64,000 bases of DNA from Streptomyces sp. CG1 (GCF_041080625.1 NZ_CP163518.1:7805501-7869500); one strand, 5' to 3'. Numbered from the stretch's first letter, positions 1-9,671 are shown. A program made the numbers and translations. The notes: generated by a model from the letters alone, not told the origin.

Positions 1-2574
1 ATCGCCGGCCGTTGGCGCGCCTCGCCCCGCAGCACCAAGGCCGTGGTCGGGCACTCGCTCAACGGCCCGTTCGCCCTCGACCTGGTCAGCCACGGCCCGC
101 ACGGCCTGGTGGCGGGCACCACGGGCTCGGGCAAGTCGGAGTTCCTGCAGACCCTGGTGGCATCGCTGGCCGTGGCCAACCGCCCCGACGCCATGACCTT
201 CGTCCTGATCGACTACAAGGGCGGTGCGGCGTTCAAGGACTGCGTCGAACTGCCCCACACCGTCGGCCTGGTGACGGACCTCGACACTCATCTCGTCGAG
301 CGGGCTCTGACCTCGCTGGGCGCCGAGCTGACCCATCGCGAGCAGTTGCTCGCGGCCGCGGGTGCGAAAGACCTGGAGGACTACCTCGACTACGCGGCCC
401 GACGGCCCGAACTGACGCCGATCCCACGCCTGCTCATCGTCATCGACGAGTTCGCGTCGATGGCGCGTGAGCTGCCCGACTTCGTCACCGGCCTGGTGAA
501 CGTCGCCCAGCGCGGGCGTTCGCTGGGAATCCATCTGGTCCTGGCGACGCAACGCCCGTCCGGTGTCGTCTCGGCGGAGATCCGCGCCAACACCAACCTG
601 CGGGTCGCGTTGCGGGTGACCGACTCCGGAGAGAGCACGGACGTCATCGACGCCCGGGACGCGGCGAGCATCTCGGCGTCGACCCCGGGGCGGGCCTACG
701 CCCGGCTTGGGCACAGCTCACTGATCCCGTTCCAGACGGGCCGCGTGGGGGGCCGACGGCCGCTGGCCGACCGGACGGCCGCGACAGCGGCTCCGTTCCT
801 GCACCCGGTCTCCTGGCTGGACCTCGGAATGCCCGCGCCGCAGCGCCCCCACAACCGGGCCGAAGCCGACGAGGTGACTGACCTGTCGGTCCTGGTGACG
901 GCGATCAAACAGGCCAACGACATGCTGGGCATCGCCCCGCAGCGCCGCCCGTGGCTGCCGCCGTTGCCGCTGACCCCGGTGGTCGAGCTGGCGGCGGAAC
1001 CGGTCCGCGGCTCGGGGGAGAACCCCGCGTTCTCGTGGGCGGTCCAGGACCTGCCGATGCAGCAGCGCCAAGAACCGGTGACGGTGGACCTGGCCACCTT
1101 CGGCCACCTGCACATCATCGGGGCCCCGCGCTCCGGGCGCTCCGCGGCGCTGCGCACCTTCGCGGCCGCCGCGGCGAGCGCGGCCGGCGTCGCCGACCTG
1201 CACCTGTACGGGCTCGACTGCGGCAACGGCGCCCTGCTGCCGCTCACCAGGCTGCCGCACTGCGGCGCGGTGGTACAGCGCTCGGAGACCGACCGGGCCG
1301 TCCGACTGCTCAAGCGCCTGCACTCCGAGGTGCAAACCCGTCAACGGCTGCTTGGCGAGGGCGGCTTCGCCGACGTGGCCGAGCAGCGCGCGGCCCGACC
1401 GCAGTCGGAGCGGCTGCCCCACATCGTGCTGTTGCTGGATCGCTGGGAAGGGTTCGTGGGAACTCTCGGCGAGTACGACAACGGGGCGTTGACCGACCTT
1501 GTTCAGATCCTGCACCGCGAAGGCGCCAGCGCCGGAGTGCACCTGGTCATCGCTGGTGACCGCATGCTGCTGAGCGGCCGGATGAGCTCGTTGTGCGACG
1601 ACAAGCTGGTGTTGCGGCTGTCGGACCGCACCGACGCCAGCCTGGCCGGACTGAACCCCCGGAAGATACCGGAGAACCTGCCGCCGGGCCGCGGCTACCG
1701 CGCGGCCAACGCGATCGAGACTCAGGTCGCGCTCGTGGCGGCCGACCCGACGGGCCCGGCGCAGGTCGCCGCGGTGCACGCGCTGGCAGCTCGGCTCGTC
1801 GAGCGGGAGGCGGGAGCGGCGAAGTCGGCGCGGCCCAACCGGATCGCGGTACTGCCCACGGAGCTCTCATTCGACCAGGCGTGGGAGATGGTCGGCACCC
1901 CGGCCCCCATGTGGGCGCTGCTCGGGGTCGGGGGCGACGACCTCGAGCCGGTCGGGGCCGACCTGCTGGGCGATCAGCCGACCTTCCTGGTCGCCGGACC
2001 GTCCCGGTCCGGGCGCAGCACCGCACTCGGCGTCATGGCGGAGTCGCTGCTGCGCGGCGGGACCGAGTTGGTCATCGGCACCCCCATGAACTCCCCGCTG
2101 CGCGGCTTCGAGGGGCGGCCCGGCGTGCGCGGTGTCATCACCGGCGACGCCCCCGGCCAAGAGGAGTTCGCCGACCTGCTGGACCCCGGCGACGGTCCCG
2201 TGGTGCTCCTGGTCGACGACGCCGAAGCATGGCGCGACCTGACCTGCCGGGACTGGCTGAAGGCGTTCGTCCGCAAGGCGTCCGGAAGCCGGCGAGGCGT
2301 GATCCTCGGTGGAGATGTCGCCTCGGTGGCGGCGGGCTTCTCCGGCTGGCAGGCCGAAGTCAAGAAGAACCGGCGCGGCGCGCTGCTGTCGCCGCCCAAC
2401 ATGACCGACGGCGACCTGGTGGGAGCGCGGCTGTCCCGTTCCCAACTCGCCGCCAGGGTCGTACCCGGCGCGGCACTGGTGCACCTGGGCAACGGCAGCC
2501 TGTTGACCGCCCAGATCCCGTCGGCCGCGCCGGACCGGCCCGGCGGATCCGCCCATGACGAACGGGAGCAGTGA
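1..2574 (+). CDS. Type VII secretion FtsK/SpoIIIE ATPase (EccC-like), 5' end cut by window
   Basis: Motor ATPase expected to drive export of WXG100-type substrates through a membrane ESX/type VII channel. The frame is open from base 1, so the N-terminus (normally membrane segments and more sequence) lies outside; the first in-window GTG at 43 is not the true start. Three tandem FtsK-like ATPase domains are visible. The first has an intact Walker A GTTGSGKS (about residue 25 from the GTG at 43) and Walker B LLIVIDEF (about 130). The second and third have P-loops GAPRSGRS (about 350) and GPSRSGRS (about 650), in which the Walker lysine is arginine, suggesting they are regulatory or substrate-binding rather than hydrolytic. 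In the EccC family the distal ATPase domains bind substrate C-termini. It is followed with a one-base overlap by a small WXG-like gene, which fits a secretion locus. Confidence 0.88.
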   Translation: MAGRWRASPRSTKAVVGHSLNGPFALDLVSHGPHGLVAGTTGSGKSEFLQTLVASLAVANRPDAMTFVLIDYKGGAAFKDCVELPHTVGLVTDLDTHLVERALTSLGAELTHREQLLAAAGAKDLEDYLDYAARRPELTPIPRLLIVIDEFASMARELPDFVTGLVNVAQRGRSLGIHLVLATQRPSGVVSAEIRANTNLRVALRVTDSGESTDVIDARDAASISASTPGRAYARLGHSSLIPFQTGRVGGRRPLADRTAATAAPFLHPVSWLDLGMPAPQRPHNRAEADEVTDLSVLVTAIKQANDMLGIAPQRRPWLPPLPLTPVVELAAEPVRGSGENPAFSWAVQDLPMQQRQEPVTVDLATFGHLHIIGAPRSGRSAALRTFAAAAASAAGVADLHLYGLDCGNGALLPLTRLPHCGAVVQRSETDRAVRLLKRLHSEVQTRQRLLGEGGFADVAEQRAARPQSERLPHIVLLLDRWEGFVGTLGEYDNGALTDLVQILHREGASAGVHLVIAGDRMLLSGRMSSLCDDKLVLRLSDRTDASLAGLNPRKIPENLPPGRGYRAANAIETQVALVAADPTGPAQVAAVHALAARLVEREAGAAKSARPNRIAVLPTELSFDQAWEMVGTPAPMWALLGVGGDDLEPVGADLLGDQPTFLVAGPSRSGRSTALGVMAESLLRGGTELVIGTPMNSPLRGFEGRPGVRGVITGDAPGQEEFADLLDPGDGPVVLLVDDAEAWRDLTCRDWLKAFVRKASGSRRGVILGGDVASVAAGFSGWQAEVKKNRRGALLSPPNMTDGDLVGARLSRSQLAARVVPGAALVHLGNGSLLTAQIPSAAPDRPGGSAHDEREQ

Positions 2575-2852
2575 TGGCAGACGTTGTGGTGAAGGACCTG
2601 CAAGACCTCGTCAGCCAACTGAACGAACTGATCAGCCAGTTCGAGGGGGCGTTGGACTTCCAGGACGACGACAAGGGGATCTGGGGACAGCACAACGCCA
2701 ATCTGTCGATGGGCGACTTCGCCGACAACTGGACCGTCCACCGCGACGCGATGGTCAAGAGCATGAAGGCCCTCTGCGACAAGGTGACCAAGGTCGACCA
2801 GGCGTGGGCGCAGGCAGGAAAACAGCTGCGGGATTCGGTTCAGCACAGCTGA
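2574..2852 (+). CDS. Small WXG100/ESX-like protein
   Basis: A 92-residue, all-helical, acidic protein of the size of ESAT-6/CFP-10-type substrates. A tryptophan-containing turn (GIWGQ, then DNWTVHRD) separates two amphipathic helices, although the canonical W-x-G is not cleanly placed. The ATG at 2574 overlaps the last base of the upstream TGA and has GGGAG just upstream (about 2564); an in-frame GTG at 2571 is the alternative. Coupling to the EccC-like ATPase and the position before a large membrane-spanning protein make a secreted substrate or substrate chaperone likely. Assignment is by size, fold and context, not by a clear family signature. Confidence 0.65.
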   Translation: MADVVVKDLQDLVSQLNELISQFEGALDFQDDDKGIWGQHNANLSMGDFADNWTVHRDAMVKSMKALCDKVTKVDQAWAQAGKQLRDSVQHS

Positions 2853-2874
2853 CACATCGGTCAGGGAGAACTCA

Positions 2875-4707
2875 ATGTCCATCAGGAAGCTCGACTGGTC
2901 TCCGCTGGACCTGGTCGTGGACCCGGTCGTCCACGCCGACCCCGACGTGGTGAGCAAGGCGCAACAGCGGTACGCCCACATCGCCCAGATCATCGATGAC
3001 GCCAACGCCAACCTGGCGAAGATCGTCGAGACCAACAGCGAGAGCCTGGCCGGCAAGTACGTCCAGGGGCTGAAGCACGACGCGGGTTCGCTCAAGGACA
3101 GCCTCAGCAAGGCTGTCGTGCGCTACCACGATGTCGCCAACGAGATCGCCAAGTACGAACCGGACCTGGCCAGCGGCCTCAGCGAGACCGCCGGCGCACT
3201 TCAGGACGCCGAAGCGGCCCGGGCGGACCGGACCAAGGCGCAAGCCATGCCGGACCCGCAGAAGAGCCAGGACGGCACCACCTCCCCGGAGGAGAAGCAG
3301 AAGGGCGCCGACAAGGACAAGGCCACATCCGATGCGGACGCGAAGATGGCGGCGGCGAAGCAGCGGCTCAACACCGCGGTGGACGCTCTCGCCCGTGCCG
3401 GCAAGCGTTTCGGTGACGCGGTCAACAGCAAGAAGTACAACGACGGGCTGACCGATTCCCACAAGGACAAGCTCGACGCCGTCATGGCCCAGATCAGCAA
3501 GATCTTCGCCATCGTCGGCATGGTCCTGGCCGTCCTCGCGATCCTCATCCCCGGCGTGGACGTCCTGGTCCTGGCCGGTGTGGCGGTCAGCGCCGTCTCG
3601 CTGGCCGCCAGCGTCGTGCTGTACAAGGACGGAAAAGGCAGCATCGTGGATGTCGTGCTCGGTGCCGTCGGGCTCGGTCTGGCCGGTCTGGGCTCCGTCG
3701 CCTCGCTCATGGGCAAGGGGATGTCCAACGCGGCCAAGATCTCCGCCTTCTCCAAGATGAAGGGCAAGGGCAAGGCGCCCGTCGGCGCCGGGGGCGATGA
3801 TGACATCGAGATGGTGCCGCTCAAGCCGATGGGCAAGGAGGCGGACCCCAACACCCCGAACTTCTCCCGGCCGTTGCCGCCGTCGGAGTCCAACAGACCG
3901 TTGACGCCGTCGGAAGCGGGGCCGTCACCATCGGACGGCGGGCCGCCCTACCACGCGATCAGTCCGCCGGACGCCGCGCCGCCCCGGCCGCTCAATGCGA
4001 CTCCCGGGCCGTCAGGTCTCCAGCACGGCGGGTCGCCCCCGCCGGAGATTCCGGTTCTTCCCAAGCCGTCGGGTCCGCCGGACAGCTGGCCGCTCCCGCC
4101 GGGCAGTCCGGCTTCCCATGCGATGGTTCCGCCGGACGCCGGGCCGCCCCCGCCGGTCAATGCGACTCCCGGGCCGTCGGGTCTCCAGCACGGCGGGTCG
4201 CCCCCGCCGGAGATTCCGGTTCCCAAGCCGTCGGGTCCGCCGGACAGCTGGCCGCTCCCGCCGGGCGGTCTCCCGAAGGCGCCCGTGCCGAACCCGCCCG
4301 CGCCGGCAGCGCCGAACGCGGCCACCGCATGGCAGAACCAGTCGGAGTGGTTCAACAATCCGGCCACCAACTGGGTGCTGGGCAAGGCCGGTGCGGTCAC
4401 TCCCGACGTCGGGTTCTGGCCATCCGCCGTGGCCCAGGTCAAAGGTGCCGGCTCGATGTGGGGCACGCTGGCCACCGATCCGGCGAAGTTCGGGAAGGAC
4501 TTCGCGAGCATCATCGCCGGCGTAAAGGGCCCCCAAGACCTGTCGGCCGTCGTGAAGGCCGGCGGCATGGGCAGCATCTCGCCGCTGTGGTACGTCTGGG
4601 GCGGCCTGAACGGCGCCTTCGGCATGGGCGGGCTGATCTACACCGGTGGGCGCCTCCAGGGCTGGATTCCCGATGCGAACCCGCCCCGCCACCACCCCTC
4701 CTCATGA
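2875..4707 (+). CDS. Putative type VII secretion-associated protein with coiled N-domain, membrane hairpin and duplicated proline-rich tail
   Basis: A 610-residue protein preceded by GGGAGA. Residues 1-195 are helical and charged, resembling the helical N-domains of long WXG/LXG-type substrates. Residues about 200-290 contain a strongly hydrophobic stretch with two or three potential membrane segments (IFAIVGMVLAVLAILIPG and following). Residues about 330-480 are rich in Pro/Ser/Gly and contain a duplicated unit of about 55 residues. The last 120 residues form a Gly/Trp-rich domain of unknown function. Position next to the WXG-like gene suggests a type VII effector or accessory membrane component. 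No known toxin catalytic motif was recognised in the C-terminal domain, so function is not assigned. Confidence 0.6.
   Translation: MSIRKLDWSPLDLVVDPVVHADPDVVSKAQQRYAHIAQIIDDANANLAKIVETNSESLAGKYVQGLKHDAGSLKDSLSKAVVRYHDVANEIAKYEPDLASGLSETAGALQDAEAARADRTKAQAMPDPQKSQDGTTSPEEKQKGADKDKATSDADAKMAAAKQRLNTAVDALARAGKRFGDAVNSKKYNDGLTDSHKDKLDAVMAQISKIFAIVGMVLAVLAILIPGVDVLVLAGVAVSAVSLAASVVLYKDGKGSIVDVVLGAVGLGLAGLGSVASLMGKGMSNAAKISAFSKMKGKGKAPVGAGGDDDIEMVPLKPMGKEADPNTPNFSRPLPPSESNRPLTPSEAGPSPSDGGPPYHAISPPDAAPPRPLNATPGPSGLQHGGSPPPEIPVLPKPSGPPDSWPLPPGSPASHAMVPPDAGPPPPVNATPGPSGLQHGGSPPPEIPVPKPSGPPDSWPLPPGGLPKAPVPNPPAPAAPNAATAWQNQSEWFNNPATNWVLGKAGAVTPDVGFWPSAVAQVKGAGSMWGTLATDPAKFGKDFASIIAGVKGPQDLSAVVKAGGMGSISPLWYVWGGLNGAFGMGGLIYTGGRLQGWIPDANPPRHHPSS
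3949..4266 (+). repeat. In-frame tandem duplication, period about 165 bp
   Basis: Two near-identical units encode ...NATPGPSGLQHGGSPPPE... followed by PKPSGPPDSWPLPPG. The shared caatgcgactcccgggcc starts at 3993 and again at 4158 (165 bp apart). The second copy lacks one codon (LPKP becomes PKP) and has a few substitutions. It lengthens the proline-rich linker of the host protein. Confidence 0.85.
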
Positions 4708-4721
4708 GCAGTGGAGAGACG

Positions 4722-5447
4722 ATGAGCGACGATCTGACCGCGCTGACGCGGCTGCCGTGGCAGTGGGAGTGGGTGCCGACCGTGCGACCGTGCGAGCCGG
4801 GGCACGAGGCGTGGACCGAGTCCATAGTGACCCTGTTCGAGGAATGGACGGCCGAGGACCTGGCCGCCGTGCGCGCGGCCTGGCCCGCCGATGCCGGGAC
4901 GGAGTTCCCCGTCACGTCGGACATGGTGGGCCGGGACGCCGCCGCCTGGCTGCTGGAACGCGCGGACGCCCTGCCCGCGTGGGCCCGGCTGGCCTGGGGC
5001 GCGGTGTTCGTGGACGATCGGCCCCGGTGGGCACCCGTACCGGTCGTCGTGGAGTTCTGCACGCCCCGGGCCGAGGACCCGAACTACCTCATGGACCAGG
5101 TCGGCGCCCGTGGCATGGACGGCGACGCACGCGAACCCGTCGTCGACTACGTGACCACCCCGATCGGTGAGGGCGTGCGGGTGTTCGCGCTGTGCCGCAG
5201 CGCGCAGGGCGCGGGCTACGCGCGCCTGCACGCCGCGCTCCGCCTCGACGTGCCGCCGAGCGGCGGCTCACCGCGGGTGAGCACCGACGTCCTGCTGAGC
5301 ACGCTCGTCTTCGAGATGGGATTGATGGGTTTGATCGGTGCCGGAGTGGAGCGGTTGATGCAGCAGATCGCCGACGAATGCGTTCCCACGGAGGCGGGTC
5401 CGGCTCGGCTCGGGTTCGTCGCGGCCACCGGGGAGGGACAGTTGTGA
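4722..5447 (+). CDS. Uncharacterised protein of the type VII secretion locus (241 aa)
   Basis: A soluble, acidic, Trp-rich N-terminus (LPWQWEWVPTV) with no signal peptide or convincing membrane helix; a small hydrophobic patch occurs near the C-terminus (VFEMGLMGLIGAG). Two starts are possible. ATG 4704 overlaps the upstream stop as ATGA but lacks a Shine-Dalgarno sequence; ATG 4722 has GGAGAG at the right distance and is chosen. It overlaps the next gene by four bases (GTGA), so the two are translationally coupled and probably work together. No family was recognised; by context it may be a chaperone or immunity-like partner of the upstream secreted protein. Confidence 0.6.
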   Translation: MSDDLTALTRLPWQWEWVPTVRPCEPGHEAWTESIVTLFEEWTAEDLAAVRAAWPADAGTEFPVTSDMVGRDAAAWLLERADALPAWARLAWGAVFVDDRPRWAPVPVVVEFCTPRAEDPNYLMDQVGARGMDGDAREPVVDYVTTPIGEGVRVFALCRSAQGAGYARLHAALRLDVPPSGGSPRVSTDVLLSTLVFEMGLMGLIGAGVERLMQQIADECVPTEAGPARLGFVAATGEGQL

Positions 5448-6157
5448 TCGACTTCGAATTGGTCCTCCCGGACGGGTGGGTGCAGATTCCCACCACGCCG
5501 GACACGACAAGGCTGCGCCGCAGGATCATCGACGACGTGATCCGCCACCATCTGCCCGATTCCCTGCCGCGGGACAAGGCGGGGCCGTGGCGCCGGATGC
5601 TGCGCAAGGAACTCACCGAGGCGACCGACGAGGCCGCCCAGCAGAGCGCCCGCTCGGTGCTGCTGCCGCTCCAGGAGTTCAGCGGCACGCGGCTGCCCGG
5701 ATCGATGCTGGTGACCGTCCTCGACAGCGAGGACGAGACCGAGGACCCGGAACAACTGCTGGCCTCCATCCTCGCCGACGCGGGCGCCGCCGGGAGTTAT
5801 CGGGAGATCGGCGGAGCCCCGACGGTACGCGTGGCCACGGTCGTGGAGAGCAGCCGGGTCGGGCGCAAGGCACCGTCCCAGCGGGTCTCGTACTACGTGT
5901 CCAATCCGGACGCGCCCGGTGTGTGGGGGCTGCTGACCTTCACCGTGCTGACCGACGGCGATGTCGACGCCGAGCCGGTCCAGGCCGTGGTCTTCCTCTT
6001 CGACATGATCGTGGCGACGCTGCGCTGGGCGAACCGCATCGACGTCCCCACCGAGGATGAGGTGTTGGACCAGTTGGACGGGTTGTCGGGTAAGGACTCG
6101 ACGGCGGGCGGGACCGATCTCCCGACGCCGTCTGGAGCGAACGTGAAGAACGCCTGA
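5444..6157 (+). CDS. Uncharacterised protein coupled to the preceding gene (237 aa)
   Basis: Begins with GTG at 5444 inside the upstream TGA (GTGA overlap) with a good GGGAGGGA ribosome site. The sequence opens MIDFELVLPDGWVQIP and alternates strands and helices, with no signal peptide or membrane segment. The last 40 residues are disordered and acidic. It resembles small soluble proteins often found downstream of actinobacterial type VII substrates, but no named domain was recognised. Tight coupling with the preceding gene implies stoichiometric expression, perhaps as a complex. Confidence 0.6.
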   Translation: MIDFELVLPDGWVQIPTTPDTTRLRRRIIDDVIRHHLPDSLPRDKAGPWRRMLRKELTEATDEAAQQSARSVLLPLQEFSGTRLPGSMLVTVLDSEDETEDPEQLLASILADAGAAGSYREIGGAPTVRVATVVESSRVGRKAPSQRVSYYVSNPDAPGVWGLLTFTVLTDGDVDAEPVQAVVFLFDMIVATLRWANRIDVPTEDEVLDQLDGLSGKDSTAGGTDLPTPSGANVKNA

Positions 6158-6181
6158 AGCCGGCTCCGCGACGCTGAGCGT

Positions 6182-6835
6182 ATGACCTTAGTCGCCACAT
6201 CCGGGCCGAGCAGTCGGAGCCGCGTGCGGATCGCCATCACCAGCCCGGACATTCTGGCCCAGATCCGGCAGGTGTTCGCCAGCAAGAACCTGGACGTGGA
6301 CATCGTCCGCATGCCCTACGTCGAGGTCCGCGTCAGGCCGGCCGGCGGCGCGGCCCCGACCACGGACCGGTCCGCGGTCGGGGCCGCGCTCCAGCGGGTG
6401 GTCGTTCCCGCCTCGCCGCCAGGCGCCATGAGATCTCGCCGGCTATGCGCGGAGTACCGACTGAACGTGATCGAGGTCGGTGACAGTCCGGGGGATGAGC
6501 CGCCCATCCCGGAGGATCGGTCGGGCGCGGCTCCGGCGGCGCACCGTGCTGTCGACGGCCGGGGAACCGTACTGTCGCAACGTCAGCATGAAGTGATGGC
6601 CCTCGTCTCCCGCGGCTTGCGCAACGCCGAGATCGCCGCGCGGCTGGACGTGAGCGAGAAGACGGTGAAGAACCACATCAACCGGATCTTCAGGTTGCTG
6701 GATGTGAGCAGCCGGGTCGAGGCGGTGCTGAACTGGCAAGGCCCCCAGATGGGCGGTCCTACCCGGCGCCTCGCCCCGAATCCTCCGTGGGCTCAGGTGG
6801 CGGGCCGGCGTCCAGGGAACGGAGGAAATCCGTGA
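6182..6835 (+). CDS. LuxR-type DNA-binding regulator
   Basis: A 217-residue protein ending in a clear LuxR-type helix-turn-helix: LSQRQHEVMALVSRGLRNAE (about residues 137-156), followed by IAARLDVSEKTVKNHINRIF. The N-terminal 120 residues may be a degenerate receiver-like domain, but the usual acidic phosphorylation pocket is not evident. It lies 24 bp after the type VII genes on the same strand and may regulate them. Its 3' end overlaps the 3' end of the convergent SARP gene by 77 bp. Confidence 0.8.
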   Translation: MTLVATSGPSSRSRVRIAITSPDILAQIRQVFASKNLDVDIVRMPYVEVRVRPAGGAAPTTDRSAVGAALQRVVVPASPPGAMRSRRLCAEYRLNVIEVGDSPGDEPPIPEDRSGAAPAAHRAVDGRGTVLSQRQHEVMALVSRGLRNAEIAARLDVSEKTVKNHINRIFRLLDVSSRVEAVLNWQGPQMGGPTRRLAPNPPWAQVAGRRPGNGGNP

Positions 6836-9671
6836 CCTCTGCGATCTCCTCGGCGCCCAGTTCCTCCAGCCGCGACAACGCTCGGGTCGCCAGGTCATGG
6901 GCGGTCCGCCGGTTCGGTCCCGCCCGGTGCACCTTGGCGAGACCGAACAGAGCCAAGCCCTCGTGGTAGTGGTCACCGCTCGACTCGCACAACGACACCG
7001 CGTCCTGGAAGTACCGCAGCGCCATGTCGGCGTTGTCGAGCCCGTGCTCCGCCACGCCCAGGTTGATCAGGATGTTGGCCTCAAGTTGCAGGTTCTGGCA
7101 GCGGCGAGCCGCCGTGAGGCCCGATATGCCATGCCGCAGCGACTCTTCGAACTCGCCGAGTTCGACGTGGAGTTCGCACAGTACGTCGCGGGTGCCTGCC
7201 TGGTAGTAGTCCAGCCCGATGCGATCAGCCAAGTCCAGAGCCTGACCGGCGTAGGGCAGAGCCGCCGCGTACTCCTTGGCCTCCCGAAGCGTGGATGCCA
7301 GATTGCCGAGGAGAGCGATGCGCAGCATGTCGTCACCGAGATCCTCCAGCAGTCGCAGGCCATGCTGAAGCTGCTCAACCGCGACGCTGTTCTGCCCCAT
7401 GCGGGAGTGGACAACGCTCAGGTGGTTGAAGAGCAATGCCTGGGCTTGCCGGTTCTCGGTGATTTCGGCGCTGCGCATCGCGATCCGCAGCGTGTCGACC
7501 CATTCCCGGGCCTGCCCGGCCGCGTAGAAGTAGTCGAAGAGCAGCCAGGCCAGCTGCCAGGTCTGGGCGTGGCAGCCGATCCGCTGCGCCGTGCGCACCA
7601 GCGGAGAGATGTTCTCCCACTCCTGGGCGCACCAGGCCACGAACTCCTTCTGGTCGCCGAAGCGCAACGGGGTCTGGCCGCCCTCAGCCTCGACACGGAA
7701 CGGGAGCTCGAAATTCCTGGCAAGGTAGCCCTGCTCCAGGGTCCTCAGGTACCAATGGACCACCCGCTCAAGCGCCTGCCGACGTGACGTGGTCGTCTCG
7801 CCGCTGCCGGACACCTCCTCAGCGTAGATTCGCGTCAGGTCGTGCATCCAGTAGCTGGTGGCGGTGGTCTCCACCAGATGGTGGGCTGCCAGGCTCCGCA
7901 GCGCGGAGGCCGCCGCCGACGGCGGGATGTCCAGCAGTGCGGCGGCCACCTCCGAACGGATGCTCACCCCAGGGAACAGCCCGAGCATGCGGAACGCGTG
8001 GGCTGCTGCCGCGTCGAGCCGGGTGTAGGACCAGGAAAGCACGCCGCGTACGGAACACAGCTCGTCGTCCGGGATCTGCAAGGCATCGAGCCGGCGCTGC
8101 CCATCCTCCAGATCGGCGATCAGGCCGGCGATCTCCGACCGGGGCCCCGTGACCACCTGATCCGAGGCGATCCGCAGTGCCAACGGCAGGTGGTCGCACA
8201 GGTCGGCGAGGCGCCGTGCCGCGGATGGCTCGGCGGCGACCCGCGCACTTCCCATCGAGTCGCAGAGCAGTTCCCGCGATTCCTCGTCGGTGAACGGGGA
8301 CAGGGTCACCCGGCGGGCCGCGTAGCGGACCGCAAGGCCGCTGAGCCGGTTGCGGCTGGTCACGACGGTGAACGACGGACCACCGCCCGGCAGCAGGTCC
8401 TCGACCTGGTCGGCGGACTCGGCGTTGTCCAGCACAATGAGCATGCGCTTGTCCCGGACGACGCTGCGCCACAACGCGGCCCGTTCCTCTTGGTCTGCCG
8501 GGATCTTTCCCACGTTCAAGGAGGCGAGCAGGTGGTGCAGGGCATCCGAAGGCGATCTCGCCGGTCTTTTGGGGCCGAACCCACGAAGGTTCAGGTACAG
8601 CTGGCCGTCAGGGTGGTCGGCAGCCAGCAGGTGAGCGCAGTGCACGGCCAGCGCGGTCTTGCCGACCCCGCCGACGCCTACGATCATCACGATCCGCGAG
8701 GGCTCCGCCTTGTCGCCCCCACTGGCGGCCGACGCGAAACGCGCGGCGTGCAGCACCTGCTGGACCGAAGCGACGCGGCCGACGAAACCAGCACCTACGC
8801 CGCGCGGTAATTGCGCCGGCTGGACCGGCCCCGCGGCGGCCGCCGGGGCCTGCGGCGTCGTCAGTGTGGTGCGTGCCCCGGCATTGTCGGCCAGAATCGA
8901 CGCGTACAAAGCCTGCAGTTCGGCCGACGGGTCGATCCCCAGATCCTCGGCGAGCAGCTTCCGCAGGTCATGGTAGTGAGCGAGGGCTTCGGCGGTACGG
9001 CCGCTTCGGCGCAGCGCGGTCATCACTAAGGCACGCAGTCGCTCATGGTAAGGGTTGTCCCGTGCATGGCCCCGCAACTGGTCGACCACATCAGCCGGTT
9101 GTCCCATCTCCAAGAGAAGCTCGGCGCGCTCGATCAGCAGACGGAGCCGCAGTTCCGACGCCCACGTACGGTACTCGGCGGCGAACGGCCCCGGCAGGTC
9201 GCTGAGCGCAGTCCCTGAATGCCAGCGCGCGAGTGCCTCATTGAGGGCGGTGACCGCGGAGGTCTGGTCCTGCTGGGCCAGGCTGGTCCGGGCTTGTGCT
9301 GCCAGCCGCTCCACCACTTTGATGTCCAGCTGCCCGGGGCCGAGGCGGAGCGCGTAGCCCGATCCCGAACTGCGCAGTGGCTCACCCAGGCCGGCCAGGA
9401 CTCGGCGCAGGCCCGCCACGTACGTGTGCAGGCTGCCGGCCGCGGTCGCCGGCGGCGACTCGCCCCAGATGCGGTCGATCAGTTCGGCCCGCGGGACGAC
9501 GCTGTTGGGACTCAGCGCGAGAACGGCAAACACCGCGCGTTGCTTCGGTGGGCCAAGGGATAGCTCCCGCTCGCCGGCATACGCGCGAAGTGGTCCGAGA
9601 GTCTCAACCCCTAGGTGACCCTTCTGCAGGGCGATGTCCCCATTCGATATCTGCTCTAGTGGCGAGATCAT
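6759..9671 (-). CDS. SARP/AfsR-family regulator: winged helix-BTAD-NB-ARC-TPR (970 aa)
   Basis: Large transcriptional activator of the AfsR type. Domains in order: OmpR-like winged helix (about residues 20-110, LGPLRAYAGERELSLGPPKQ), bacterial transcriptional activation domain (about 120-265), NB-ARC/STAND ATPase (about 300-600, Walker A GVGGVGKT, Walker B-like LIVLDNAE), and C-terminal TPR repeats (about 700-960). ATG 9671 is chosen because AGGAGG lies nine bases upstream. The reading frame stays open further upstream, but that region is an unrelated decayed MFS gene. Such proteins switch on antibiotic or developmental clusters when the NTPase/TPR part senses a signal. The neighbouring targets are not obvious here. 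It converges on and overlaps the LuxR gene. Confidence 0.9.
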   Translation of the reverse strand: MISPLEQISNGDIALQKGHLGVETLGPLRAYAGERELSLGPPKQRAVFAVLALSPNSVVPRAELIDRIWGESPPATAAGSLHTYVAGLRRVLAGLGEPLRSSGSGYALRLGPGQLDIKVVERLAAQARTSLAQQDQTSAVTALNEALARWHSGTALSDLPGPFAAEYRTWASELRLRLLIERAELLLEMGQPADVVDQLRGHARDNPYHERLRALVMTALRRSGRTAEALAHYHDLRKLLAEDLGIDPSAELQALYASILADNAGARTTLTTPQAPAAAAGPVQPAQLPRGVGAGFVGRVASVQQVLHAARFASAASGGDKAEPSRIVMIVGVGGVGKTALAVHCAHLLAADHPDGQLYLNLRGFGPKRPARSPSDALHHLLASLNVGKIPADQEERAALWRSVVRDKRMLIVLDNAESADQVEDLLPGGGPSFTVVTSRNRLSGLAVRYAARRVTLSPFTDEESRELLCDSMGSARVAAEPSAARRLADLCDHLPLALRIASDQVVTGPRSEIAGLIADLEDGQRRLDALQIPDDELCSVRGVLSWSYTRLDAAAAHAFRMLGLFPGVSIRSEVAAALLDIPPSAAASALRSLAAHHLVETTATSYWMHDLTRIYAEEVSGSGETTTSRRQALERVVHWYLRTLEQGYLARNFELPFRVEAEGGQTPLRFGDQKEFVAWCAQEWENISPLVRTAQRIGCHAQTWQLAWLLFDYFYAAGQAREWVDTLRIAMRSAEITENRQAQALLFNHLSVVHSRMGQNSVAVEQLQHGLRLLEDLGDDMLRIALLGNLASTLREAKEYAAALPYAGQALDLADRIGLDYYQAGTRDVLCELHVELGEFEESLRHGISGLTAARRCQNLQLEANILINLGVAEHGLDNADMALRYFQDAVSLCESSGDHYHEGLALFGLAKVHRAGPNRRTAHDLATRALSRLEELGAEEIAEVTDFLRSLDAGPPPEPTEDSGRGAG

